Shown here piece after piece: positions 1 to 9,441 of a stretch of DNA of 15,654 bases (its first letter is position 1; the number at the start of each line of letters is the position of its first letter). The notes under the pieces are model-generated. The model did not search any database. It worked only from the letters and a program-made list of their open reading frames with translations, and was not told where the DNA came from. Position numbers and translations under genes: made by a program. Source of the stretch: Neolecta irregularis DAH-3 (Eukaryota; Ascomycota; Neolectomycetes; Neolectales; Neolectaceae); contig LXFE01000561.1 in the NCBI GenBank assembly GCA_001929475.1, positions 1 to 15,654 on the forward strand, given 5' to 3'.

Positions 1-50
1 CCGCCAAAGTATCGGAACCGGCACAAGCAGCAGCAAGGGTCGCCGATCAC
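1..50 (+). repeat. Left copy of a dispersed repeat shared with the right end
   Basis: This segment matches positions 15300-15349 in the same orientation with only a handful of substitutions; both begin CCGCCAAAGTATCGGA and both contain CAGCAAGG then TCGCCGATCA. Read in frame 1 the left copy is open from position 1 to a TAG at 154-156 (residues such as PPKYRNRHK then QQQGSPI), and the right copy is open in the equivalent frame (PPKYRIEHK, QQGSPI) to a TAA. Conservation of the frame suggests the repeat carried protein-coding sequence, perhaps the tail of a transposon ORF. The family is not recognised. The left copy starts at the window edge, so its true boundary is unseen. Confidence 0.6.
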
Positions 51-157
51 CCCAGGCGGGCCAGTCACCGGCATCGCCACCCAGCAGATCGACAGAAGGG
101 CAGGCAGGCAGGCAGAGGACGGCAGCAACCCATGTGGCGACTCTGTACATAAGTAGC

Positions 158-182
158 GCCCAGCCAGATTAGCTGGCTGGGC
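158..182. repeat. Perfect 10-bp stem hairpin
   Basis: GCCCAGCCAG at 158-167 is followed by the loop ATTAG and the exact reverse complement CTGGCTGGGC at 173-182. It lies just after the TAG that closes the reading frame entering from the left end, so it may sit in the 3' part of a degraded transposon transcript. A bacterial-type terminator role is not expected in a fungus. Confidence 0.6.
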
Positions 183-342
183 TTTGACCTGATATTCAAT
201 ATACGTAGTTACTCTCTTTAGCAGTATCTACGGCAGCATATCCAACCTAAGTCCACATCAGCGCTCAACCTAACGTCGCGTGCTGATACCATACATGTAT
301 GATGTGAGGCTTAAGTTACAATTAAGACCAGGATATATTTCT

Positions 343-415
343 AGCTTTGAGTCACGAGAAATCTTCTTGGACATACCGAGCTTTGAGTTATGAGAAACTT
401 TAGCTAGGTATGTCC
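343..415. repeat. Short direct and inverted repeat cluster
   Basis: AGCTTTGAGTCACGAGAAAT (343-362) is repeated imperfectly from 379 as AGCTTTGAGTTATGAGAAAC. In addition GGACATACCGAGCT (369-382) and AGCTAGGTATGTCC (402-415) are inverted repeats matching at 13 of 14 positions. GCTAGGTATGTCC recurs at 15364-15376, shortly after the right copy of the dispersed repeat, so both ends of the window seem to carry parts of one repeat family with different internal spacing. Confidence 0.5.
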
Positions 416-839
416 GCTTTTCCACGCTAATATGCCAGTCCGCGGTAGATGAACTAATTATGTACTTAGATACAAACTTGATGTATAAATCCTCCTCTTT
501 ATTCTTTTTGAGTGCGTTTTATTACACTTGCTGGGCACGCCCCAAGTCGTATCAGTACTTGCAAAACTTACCCTGCGAAACCCAAGAGTGTCTCAAGGTC
601 TTGGGGTGCAGCACAGGGGAGAGCTCAACAATGGCTACAAGTCTGTTGAGTGAAAAAGAGATAATAATTTTCAACCCAAGGGCCGGTTTATATACATACT
701 ACAGCAGAGACCTAAAATTTTATTTTTATCTTTATCCTTTTAAGACACGATGATAGACGTCAATTTCTCCAGATGTAAAGAGTTGAAAGCTGGAAATATA
801 AAACCTTTGGTTGAGCCTCCCCCCTCAAACGCCTTACTT
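416..839. other. Intergenic stretch without recognisable gene
   Basis: AT-rich sequence. A 97-codon open frame at 460-753 resembles no family I know and has low-complexity, aromatic-rich composition, so it is not called. TTTATATAC near 687-695 could be a TATA-like element but no transcript is implied. Confidence 0.4.
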
Positions 840-1440
840 CACGTTCCGATTCGAGGAGAGGGAAGCTATCGTTTCCACGGACGCATCCGCGAAACCGGCG
901 GGCGAGCGCGGCCCCGGTCTCGGGAGGCGGCGGCGGGAAAAGGAATCGCGAGCGAGCACGGCCTTGCAGAGCCTTCGCAGGCGTAGATGTCGTCGCGGAG
1001 GGAGCGGGAGGCGGCGCGAATGAAGGAAGCGGCGAGGACGAGGGAGGCGGTCCGGGGCGAAGAGGGTTTCGATGAGCCCAGGATCTCCGTTCTGGGCGTT
1101 TGCGAAGAGCGGCGGTTCAGCGGCGGCGGGTTCTGCAGCAGCGTGCTGGGCGGCGATGGCGGGGCCGGGCAGGGAAGGCCTTTGTGGAGACGAAGGTAGC
1201 CATTGGTGGGTGGAGAGCGCGGAGGTTGGGAGAAAACAGGATCCGGCCGCCGACCCTGAACCCTCCCTCATACCCCACCAACATCCCCAATCCCAGCCGC
1301 CCTTTCCACCCACGGCACTCCTCCCCCCGGTGTCCTGTGCCGCCCCGCCAGCACCCTCGCACTCTTCTGCCGCTCGCGCAGCATCCTTCCCACTCCATAC
1401 CGTACATCCAGCCGACGCAGATCCCTCCTTTATCCCACAG
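840..1440. other. GC-rich island with purine/pyrimidine strand switch
   Basis: This stretch is much richer in G+C than its surroundings. About 880-1200 is G-rich on + with many CGG/GGCG/GAGG runs, while about 1255-1440 is C-rich on + (CCCTCC, CCACC, CCCCGG). Stops are rare because of the base composition, so long frames occur by default on both strands: + 1072-1470 and - 1460-834. None gives a recognisable domain. It lies directly upstream of SEC16 and is best read as promoter or 5' leader DNA, or an unrecognised low-complexity N-terminal exon. Confidence 0.45.
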
Positions 1441-1466
1441 CGGGGACTTATGAAAAGCACCCGAGC

Positions 1467-1696
1467 ATGAATAAAGAGGCAAGTCTGTACTGGATTATGA
1501 ATGTAATATTTAGGTCTACAATCGCGTCGTTGAGAGTGAAAATGACATTACGCACGCAAAGACAGCCACAAATGAATCTCTCCAATCTCAATCTGAAATA
1601 ATATCCCATACTGAGATCCAACCTCTGCATAAAGATACTTCACAGTTCCTAACGGCCACACAAGCTTTCGCACTTCTCTCGACCCCCTTGGATCAG
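1467..1696 (+). other. SEC16: Possible N-terminal extension of SEC16 with a GC-AG intron
   Basis: The SEC16 frame stays open upstream of the ATG at 1697 for 61 more codons, back to 1514. There it meets a good acceptor (ATATTTAG ending at 1513) with no ATG in between. A small exon ATGAATAAAGAG (1467-1478) followed by a near-ideal GC donor (GAG then GCAAGT) would join in phase through a 35-nt intron, 1479-1513, adding 65 residues. This is inference: it rests on frame openness, one acceptor and a donor type also used at 6208. The alternative is a start at 1697 with 1514-1696 as leader. Confidence 0.35.
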
Positions 1697-4600
1697 ATGA
1701 CCGAAATTGTCGAAAGATCCCCGTCTCCAAAATCATCTAGTCGATTCAGAGAGCTGGGCCACAAGCCATGCACAACAGGAACCCCTTGTCCCGAAGGCGG
1801 GGATTACTCTCGAGGGACGGTTATTGGCGATAAATCAATAGAACCAACTTCGGAAGAGATCGCAGAAGTTCGTCTTCCCTCGGAAGACCTCCCACAACAG
1901 TTCGATGCCATGAAACACTCAAGCACGCCTTTAGCAGATTTCGAAGATCTTGATCATGCCAAAGATATGCCTCCGGAGGCATTATTCCATGCAAAACAGT
2001 TACGAGATGAACTTGTAACTACCAATAGTCACCCAGAAGACGCGAAAAACCCTCAACCCGTTTATTCACAAGCCTCGCACTCTGAAAATGGTTGCTCTAA
2101 TCAACCAGTCGTTCCACATCAGTCGAGTCCTCGTATCAAGGAAGGATTTACTTCTTTGAAGTTGGAAAAACCTTCGACATCGACCCTATTTGAGAATATT
2201 ACCACTCACGACGACTTATTTGGAGGTAGCAATGTAGTCGAGGACTCATTTTTCGACCATTTAGAAACGCCCGTTGGAGAAACCAACTATATTCAGCCCA
2301 GTGAGCAGCAAGGTTATAATACCGGCGGACAACAATATGCTTCGCAAGAGCAACAGTATGCATATTTCCAGCAGGACCAGCCGTCGGCTCAGTACAACGA
2401 TGTGCAATCACATGATCATCAAAATACTCAGCAGCAATACCGCTTCGATGCAAGTTATTCTCAGCCAACCGACTACAATCCTCAACCGATTATGAATCCT
2501 CAATATGGCACATATCAAAACCCTCCTCAGTCGTATGCATTCGGTTCTCAAGAAAGTTTCTATAACCACGCCACCGCCAATCAGTCTTCCCCTTTGGACC
2601 AATCCACTATTTATAGCCAAACTCCTGACTCACAGCCGGTACAACCTGTATATTCACAGCAAGATTCGGGTTATAGACCGGTGCCACCGATAATAATGTA
2701 TAATCAGCAATCCCACACTCAACACGACGAACCCATCATGTCGCCCACGACCGCAAAGCGGTTGTTAAATGGCTATGGGGACCCGCCGAATATACCATAC
2801 AGTATGGATCATAAATCGACTTATGGACATAATCAGAACCAGCAATATTATAACCAGCTGCCTCAGTATAGCGCAGCTTATCAATATCAAAGGTCGGATC
2901 AACATCAGTCTCAACTTGCTCCACCGAAAACTCCAAGTCTTCCTCCGTCGACGTTTGGACCACCGGCTCAACCTCAAAGCCCCCATTTAGCGCGTCCTCA
3001 AGATGCTATTTCTCGGATCCAGCAGATACAGTCTGCTCCCTCAACTTCGGATCTTTATAGTTCCCGACCTACTACACAAGACAGCGGAATCCTCCACCCT
3101 AGACAAACGTCCAATACAAGTTCGAATGGAAGCTACCATGGCCACGAATTTAATAGCGGGTTTTATACTCCAATGTCTTCTACTTTCCCAGCTTCCCCCT
3201 TTTATGGTCCTTCCTCTTACTTGTCCCCAAAACGAGAATCCAAAAATGTCTCTGCAAGCACGTCCTTCGTAGCAGCGAAAGGCGGGTATTCAAGTCCTTA
3301 CGATCTTCCACCACAGATTGCGAAGCAAAAACCTCGATCTCTCACAACACCGAGTTCGGCGTTGGCATTCAATAATCCAGTCGTACCCTCATTGCTACCG
3401 CCGCCAAAATCTCTGAAAGCTTTTTCTGATGCAGGATCAGAGCGGGGTGGTTCGACAAACACATTTCCCGGGTCTGAGATGCCGGTCCCTAATCGTGAAC
3501 CACAAATATATGCACCAATGGAAGAAAATTATCTACATCAACCCCTACAACCTCTACAACAAGAAAAACAATCTCTGGAATCACCATTCATGCCATCAGG
3601 AGAAACATTTTCCCCGGTCGTTGCGCAGACTGCTGATGCATTTCCACTCGTCATTAATGAAAGCAACGAAGAAATGTTCAAATCTCCGTTTCCTTCATCT
3701 CAATCAATGAAGAAGGAAATGCCCAAATCAGATTATTACAATCCTCGGCGTCACCGACCCCCTTCAATTAGTGAACCGCAAATAAGACACGGTTATCAGG
3801 GCGACCCTCCCTTACCGCTTTCGGGTCAGACTGTTGACGATTCTCAAAAAGATCCATCTGAAGGATCCGATTATAAGCCATATGGGCAATATGGTAATTG
3901 CCCTCCGACGACTGCCATGAATACGGCTCTGCAAGCTATCCAACAAAGCCGGGAAAAGAAACAGTCCTTCGGCTCTCCACCTCGAACCTTGCTTTCTTCG
4001 GTTCAAAAGCGTGCAATGATGCGACCTTTATCACCAATCTATACTCCTCCTCCGCAGGCTTCTCAAATAAACCCATATTTAAATTCATACGCTCTTCCTG
4101 ATGTTGGATCGCAAGAGCCTCTCACAAATGCGAGACTTGCATCCCCTCAAGGTTTTCCACTCTTTGTAATTCTAATATTTATTATGCATTTAGGAATTAC
4201 CGATATCCTCGATGATAGTCCCGGGAAATCATCAAGTGAAGGACCGCAAGCTGTACGTGAGGAAGCAAGAGGGGACACCATTGACGATTACTCTATCCCA
4301 AATGCCGCAATGGACAGCTATGCTCCTATAACGATAAACCCAAATCCACTCGATGAAGGCGATTTTGCTGGTCACGACTCTCAACTGATCGCAGAAGAAC
4401 TCGCTGACGGTTCAGAAAACAACGGGCGATATACTGAAACGAATGCTTACAAACCACTTATTCCAGAACGCGTTACAAGTCCTACGTACTCTGATCATTC
4501 AATCCCTTCAGGTCCGCCGAAGCGTTTTGCTTCGCCATACTGTCCGGATTCTTATACAGTCTCTCCAGTTATGTCTCCAAGTATTGTCCCTATTACCGTT

Positions 4601-7600
4601 CTTTCGAAGCCCACATCTCCGCCTCATGCGGCATCGCTCCCTCCCCATATCTCTCAAAAACGACCCCATGCAGGTACAAATCCCAGCAATCCTAAATCGG
4701 CATCTTCCCTCGCCCAAATGCAACGTTCCGTAAGTCCCTATGCGCCCTCGGGGCCATCAACAATCCCTTCATTTCCCACTTCAACATACAACCAATCCAC
4801 ATACGAGACTCAACAAAAGAATGATCCTTCCGAATATCATAACTTTGGAACCGGCCATCCCCTCATTACATTTGGGTTTGGCGGTAAAATTATCACAATG
4901 TTTCCTCATCAAATTCAGCGTTATGCAGCTGATGGCTCCACGATATCAAAGGGGGCTCCTGGTTTAATGAATATCGCGAATCTGAGAGATTATATCAAGG
5001 CTGAAGATCATACCACATTTCCTGGTCCTGTTTACCAGGTCGGTGCTTCAAAGGGCGCTATGAAGGCGAAAAGAAAGGAATGTTCGGCATGGTTACAGAA
5101 TACCATTAACAAGCTCGATAATGAAACTTTTTATGGAACGGAAGTTGAAAGACAGCATTTCGAGCACATAGTTATTCTGTTCAAATTGTTGAAAGTTTAC
5201 ACTGATCACGAAACTCCGTTGGATGGGTAAATACTCCACGGCTTATGTTAAAGTATTGATTTGCAAGGTCGACTGAGATTGAGGTTGCTTGTAAGGAGAT
5301 TTTGATGCCAGGGCTCTCTACACTAAGTCTGGCAAAAAATGAAGATGCCTCATTCACTGTTGCTGCACATCTTTCACAAGGTCAACATTCTCGGCAAATT
5401 TCCGATGGATCTCCTTTGTCACAATACCCTGTCACAAAAGAATTCATTGCATCAATAGGTCAGTCATTGCTCAGAGGTGATCGGGAAGGCGCTATTCGCT
5501 CCGCTCTGGATAATCGAATGTGGGCTCATGCAATGTTGATTGCAAGTTGCGTGAGTAAAGACCGATGGAAATCTGTCGTTAAGGAATTCGTTCGAACAGA
5601 ACTTGAGAATGCAGGAGAAGGAAGCGAGAGCTTGAAGGTTCTTTATGAAGTGTTTGCGGGTCATGGTAGCGATGCAGGTATGCATCTGCCAATCATACGG
5701 GTACTGATTTTATAGTTGAAGAGCTACTACCTCCTTCATCGCTGTTTGTGCATTCCAACACTCAGGTCGATATATCTGGCCATCTTGATCGATGGAGAGA
5801 AACGTTGACGATGATTTTAGCGAACAAGACTGCTGGAGACACTGAAGCTATTGCTGCTCTTGGAACTCAGCTCGGTAATTTTGGTTTTACGGAAGCTTCT
5901 CATTCTTGGTATTTCATATTTCAGAGTTCAATTTTCTGATATATATTAGTTATATCCTCAGCCGAGATGTGTCTACTTTCGAGGCCATTGATGCGCCCAA
6001 AAAGAACATGGTTCTGGTCGGAGCAAGCCACGAAAAATACCCATTCGATTTCTATCGTGATCATGATGCAATAAAACTAAGTGAAATATATGAACTCGTC
6101 AAGTGCAACGGGCCAACTGGAATGCAAGGAATACCGCATCTGCAAGCCTATAAGCTGTACTACGCTTGGATTCTTTCCGATTTTGGAATGACTTCAACTG
6201 CTCAAAGGCAATTCCGCGTGTTGCAAATCTCTGACTTCAAGATACTGCGAAGCTATCGGTAGCATAATACACAAGTCATCCAAGAGCTCGGCACATTATC
6301 ATCCAGCACTGGTTTCCCAACTACAGGAATTGTCATCGCGTTTGATGGACTCGCCTGATTCGTACGAAGCAAACTCTAAAGGTTGGACTACTACACTTTC
6401 GCGGAGCAAATTCGACAAAGTCCTCGGGTCTCTTGAAGGCAAATTTAAAAATTTCGTGTCTGGCGATGAAGAACCTGAGGGTGGACGTCGAAGTTTTGAG
6501 GGTGCAGACACCAAAGGACCATTTGCTAGAATTGCATCAGATACCGGAACAATAACAAAAGTAGCCTCCATGAGTTCATTACGCGAATCGTATACTCTTC
6601 CGAGTTCGACATATGGGAATGACTCATATCCTATTCCTCACCAGAATCTTACCCGAGCGGTTAGTTATGGTGGACATCAACCAGTCCCTCATTCATACCA
6701 CCCTCCGAATCCCTATGAACCAATGCAACCTACCATTAATGACCCTCCTTCATTGTCGATGACAAGACAAAATGAGTCCTATCAATACGAAACACCTCCG
6801 ACTTGTGCTGGTGGGCATTTACTGAATGTTAATACCCCGGCTGGAACATCCGCCGAAGATGATAATAGTCAGTTCTTGACACCTATGCACGGCCCACCAC
6901 TTCCATCTTCTAGTTCACATCAAAACGCGACCGTTGACTCGAAAGAAACAGATTTTGTTGACGACGAGGAAGATGACTTGGGGCTGGGTACAACAAGAAA
7001 GAAAAAAGTCGAAGTACGAGACAAGGAGGAGAAGGAGATCAAGTCGAAAAAACCTGTTCAAGTGAAGAAAGAAGCAGATGAGTCGGGTACTCCCACGGCA
7101 TGGAAACATGATCTGACTCTTCAAGATAAACCTGCTGCAGGCGGTTGGCTCGGTCGTATTTTTGGTAAAGGTATTGCTAAACAAGATCAAGGGGGAAAGG
7201 TTCATCGAGTCAAGTTGGGAGATGAAATGAAGTTGGTCTACGACGAAAAACTCAAAAGATGGGTCAATCCCAATGTACTTGCCCAATTTTGTGGCGATAG
7301 TAACATGCAGAACAAGGAAGCATATATGGCAGAATCTGCTCTTCCTCCTCCGCCACCAAGGAGTCGATCAGCGACACCGGGTGGGGAATCAACTTCTTCG
7401 TCAATTGTTCCCCCTTTGAAAACAGAACAAACGGCAAGTTCGACGCTTCCCGGGTTGGGTGGTTCAGCTGTGATGTCTGCGCCTGGTTCCCGATCTACAT
7501 CAACTGTTCCTTCTGTTTCAAGAACTAATTCCGCTCCACTTCGACATCAGGAAAGCATAGATGATTTATTGGGCATACCGGCGATGACCAGAAAGGGCGG

Positions 7601-7658
7601 GAATGCTGGGAGAAAAGGCGCAAAGCGTTATGTTGATGTCTTTCAAAACCAATCTTGA
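1697..7658 (+). CDS. SEC16: COPII coat assembly protein Sec16 (ER exit site scaffold)
   Basis: Sec16 is a peripheral ER protein that organises exit sites and binds COPII subunits Sec23, Sec24, Sec13 and Sec31. Spliced exons: 1697-4151, 4194-5226, 5268-5677, 5716-5908, 5950-6207 and 6242-7658, about 1921 residues, typical for filamentous ascomycetes. Residues 1-1030 are disordered, with a Gln/Tyr/Asn-rich part near 200-400. The central conserved domain starts near residue 1040 with FGFGGKIITMFP. The helical ACE1/Sec13-binding region follows near 1220 (EFIASIGQSLLRGDREGA, then LDNRMWAHAMLIAS) and continues through HLDRWRETL and YYAWILSDFGM. An acidic then basic stretch lies near 1685-1730. The C-terminal conserved motif GWLGRIFGKG is near 1750 and LKRWVNP near 1785. 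All exon joins restore frame and family sequence. The first 42-nt intron is in frame and stop-free, so its removal is the least certain. The start is the first ATG of the long exon. Confidence 0.93.
4152..4193 (+). other. SEC16: Probable 42-nt in-frame intron in SEC16
   Basis: GTTTTCC donor, CTAAT branch-like element and TTTAG acceptor flank 42 nt that encode a hydrophobic run (FPLFVILIFIMHL) foreign to the surrounding polar disordered region. Removal joins SPQ to GITDILDD in frame. The donor is weak and retention would not truncate the protein. Confidence 0.6.
6208..6241 (+). other. SEC16: 34-nt GC-AG intron in SEC16
   Basis: The family sequence runs QR then YCEAIGS. In the DNA, CAAAG is followed by GCAATT..., a CTGAC branch-like element and TTCAAG before ATACTGC. 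Splicing 6208-6241 gives CAA AGA TAC TGC in phase. The only GT between is 24 nt from the acceptor and off-phase, so the donor is GC, in the strong context AG|GCAA. Confidence 0.8.
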
Positions 7659-7826
7659 TTTATTGATTTTTTGTGTTTGGAATGATTTTATTTTGCACGA
7701 ATAGAAGGAAACCCTACTTGCTTGATATATTGAATTTGTTATGATGTAATGAAGAATTATTTTGCATATTTCCGATTTCTAGTGGGGATATTGTAACGTA
7801 CGTTGGATAATAGATCCTTTTTATTT
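7659..7826. other. SEC16 3' flank
   Basis: AT-rich stretch after the SEC16 stop, holding its presumed 3' UTR and polyadenylation region, with T-rich runs such as TTTATTTTTATC near 7818-7830. No feature beyond this can be supported. Confidence 0.4.
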
Positions 7827-8431
7827 TTATCTTGGGGTTTCCACCACAAGAGTAAGCTTTGATAACGATCTGAGCTTTGGTCCATAGTACAGGAAACAAA
7901 CAGGAATAGGAATCATCTTAGGATTAGCATGAGACCCAAAATCGTGACAGCCCAGTTTATGCCGCATTTTATGAAAAAAGGATCTTACGAATAACGGGAA
8001 TCCGGCAGCCAGAAGACTTCCCAAGAATGTGATTGCAGCAACAGCACTGGCAGAGTATCTGGTATATGTATCGATACAATAGTTGAGTCCTTGCTGGAAC
8101 GTCATGATAAAACCACCGCCAAGGACTGCATGGGCAAGAACTGGATTAATCCAGCGATGATCCCGTCCACTGGTCTATGCGAACCAAAAAAGTCCGATTG
8201 GAAGAATGGTGGCGCCTACGATCATGGATGGTAACCAATGTTGAGGTCACTTATTTTTTCGCGAGCGATATCCAGGTTGATATAACCAGCGATGACAATT
8301 CCCACGAAGAGAGATAAGAAGGGTAATCCTGAAACTACCAGGTTCCAACCTCGTGTTTCTTGATACTCTATTGGAAAGGCTGTGGAGCAGAGATATAGGA
8401 TAGCGTAAACGAATGATGCATCTGTTGGGGA
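7827..8431 (-). pseudogene. Truncated MFS drug/polyamine-type transporter pseudogene
   Basis: The reverse strand encodes the C-terminal part of a fungal DHA1-type major facilitator (TPO/FLR1-like multidrug or polyamine proton antiporters). Visible pieces, in order: YAILYLCSTAFPIEYQETRG with GLPFLSLFVGIVIAGYINL, then LPSMIVGATILPIGLF, WINPVLAHAVLGGGFIM with TFQQGLNYCIDTY, ITFLGSLLAAGFPLF, and finally MIPIPV with YGPKLRSLSKLT. They lie in different frames. There is a shift near 8225-8235, where a linker is also missing. A one-base loss lies in the A6 run at 8186-8191, and a TAG at 8177-8175 replaces the family's Trp. Two compensating shifts lie near 7966 and 7920. The N-terminal half is absent; homology stops at about 8431, where the CCATGG-rich repeat begins. 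Non-functional. Confidence 0.85.
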
Positions 8432-8753
8432 TGGACCATGGACTTTATCCAGTCCAGGGATTGGATTAGGGAAAAAGTCCAGTCCATCCGGACCATGGAC
8501 CATGGACTGTATCACGTGATAGTAACTAGTAGGGATTTACCCCGTTCTGACACTTGCTGCTATAGCATCAACACAATATCCTTGATTTTCCACAACACCC
8601 TCACCTGCCATATCAATGTTTGAGTGTGGGAATAATTACTATTTTACAGTCTACTACTACAAAGTATAGATAGCATTTCAATGAATAATACTTGGCATTG
8701 GAAAGCACAAATCAGGAAAATAGTAGTCACATGATATCCATGGACTGGACTAC
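8432..8753. repeat. MITE-like inverted-repeat element next to the MFS remnant
   Basis: The left arm (about 8478-8524) and right arm (about 8721-8753) are imperfect inverted repeats. Reverse-complemented, the left reads TCACGTGATA, then CCATGG blocks, then TGGACTGGACT; the right reads TCACATGATA, CCATGG, ACTGGACT. The left arm contains an extra tandem of CCATGG units, and 8432-8480 holds more related ATGGACC/AGTCCAG motifs. The roughly 200 bp between the arms has no coding capacity. Size, inverted termini and lack of ORF fit a small non-autonomous DNA element or a foldback repeat. No target-site duplication was identified with confidence. Confidence 0.45.
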
Positions 8754-9441
8754 TCGTTCTTGCGCGCGCCACCGTCCGGCTATTTGACTGGTCCCTGAAT
8801 CAGGGTCTCGGACTGGGAGGGCGCCCACAGCTTGTGGCGTCCTCTATGTCTGACCCGGCTGGGGCGGTTGTGTGGGGGCGGTGGGACTTGATAGTGTCCA
8901 CACGATACTTGGGCTTTTGCTACTCCGCAAATCCGATAACCACCAATTGTAATAGCAAAGCTAACTTGTGGAAGAGAAAATAAAAGACGTTGCCGCAGAT
9001 ATTGACTAAAAGATGTTTATGGTGCGGCTACTAGCAGTCAGACTTGGCCGGTATTGCACGCTTCCATATCTGTTCAAGACAACCACGCAGCACCTATGTA
9101 ATGCATATTGGGGTTTTTGGCGTTGAACACATTTGAAACACCGATTGTACCAGAAGGTGATCCTAGGATAAGATGGACTGTCGTGGATTACAATAGAGAG
9201 CAGATATAAAAGTAGATTTATTAGTAGACCAAGATGTCTCAGGTGGTTGGAGCTTTGCACTTTCTAGTGAACTTGAGCACAACCTGTTTTAATCAAGACA
9301 AATGCTTGCATAGAAAATATGCAAAGAGTCTCGCGCTGCCTTACTATGTCCAGTTGCAAGTATTCGGCTGAAACTGTATTTCTGTGATACCACCATCTGA
9401 TTGAGATGCTTCGTATGCCGTAATACTGCCATATACACCCT
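8754..9441. other. Non-coding stretch with a GC-rich hairpin-prone patch
   Basis: No gene recognised on either strand. Positions 8761-8890 are GC-rich and hairpin-prone: CCCTGAATCAGGG near 8791-8803, and CGCCCACA/TGTGGCG near 8822-8839. The rest is AT-rich. Reverse-strand frames at 9260-9006 and 9638-9264 match no family; the latter overlaps MED6 in another frame and is a shadow. The stretch probably includes the MED6 3' UTR. Confidence 0.4.

Larger units (their letters stand above)
51..459. other. Gene-poor repeat-like flank
   Basis: No recognisable gene. The stretch contains a (GGCA)4 run at 99-114, a strong hairpin at 158-182, a 12-bp perfect palindrome CATACATGTATG at 290-301, and a direct-plus-inverted repeat cluster at 343-415. 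The density of small repeats next to a dispersed repeat suggests transposon-derived DNA, but no terminal repeat, integrase or reverse-transcriptase motif is visible. Confidence 0.4.

Noticed and set aside
158-182. Hairpin as an intrinsic transcription terminator
   Set aside because: The organism is a fungus, and the stem is not followed by a clear T tract; listed only as a hairpin.
51-460. A complete LTR retrotransposon or solo LTR at the left end
   Set aside because: No paired terminal repeats, primer-binding site, integrase or reverse-transcriptase motif can be shown within the window.
460-753. 97-codon forward frame
   Set aside because: No recognisable family, aromatic and low-complexity composition, no intron or neighbour support.
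834-1460. 208-codon reverse-strand open frame in the GC-rich island
   Set aside because: Composition is Arg/Pro/Ala/Gly-rich as expected of random GC-rich DNA, frames on both strands are equally open, and no domain is recognisable.
1072-1470. 132-codon forward frame just upstream of SEC16 as an N-terminal SEC16 exon
   Set aside because: It stops at 1470 with no usable in-phase donor before the acceptor at 1513, and it lacks motifs I would expect of a Sec16 N terminus.
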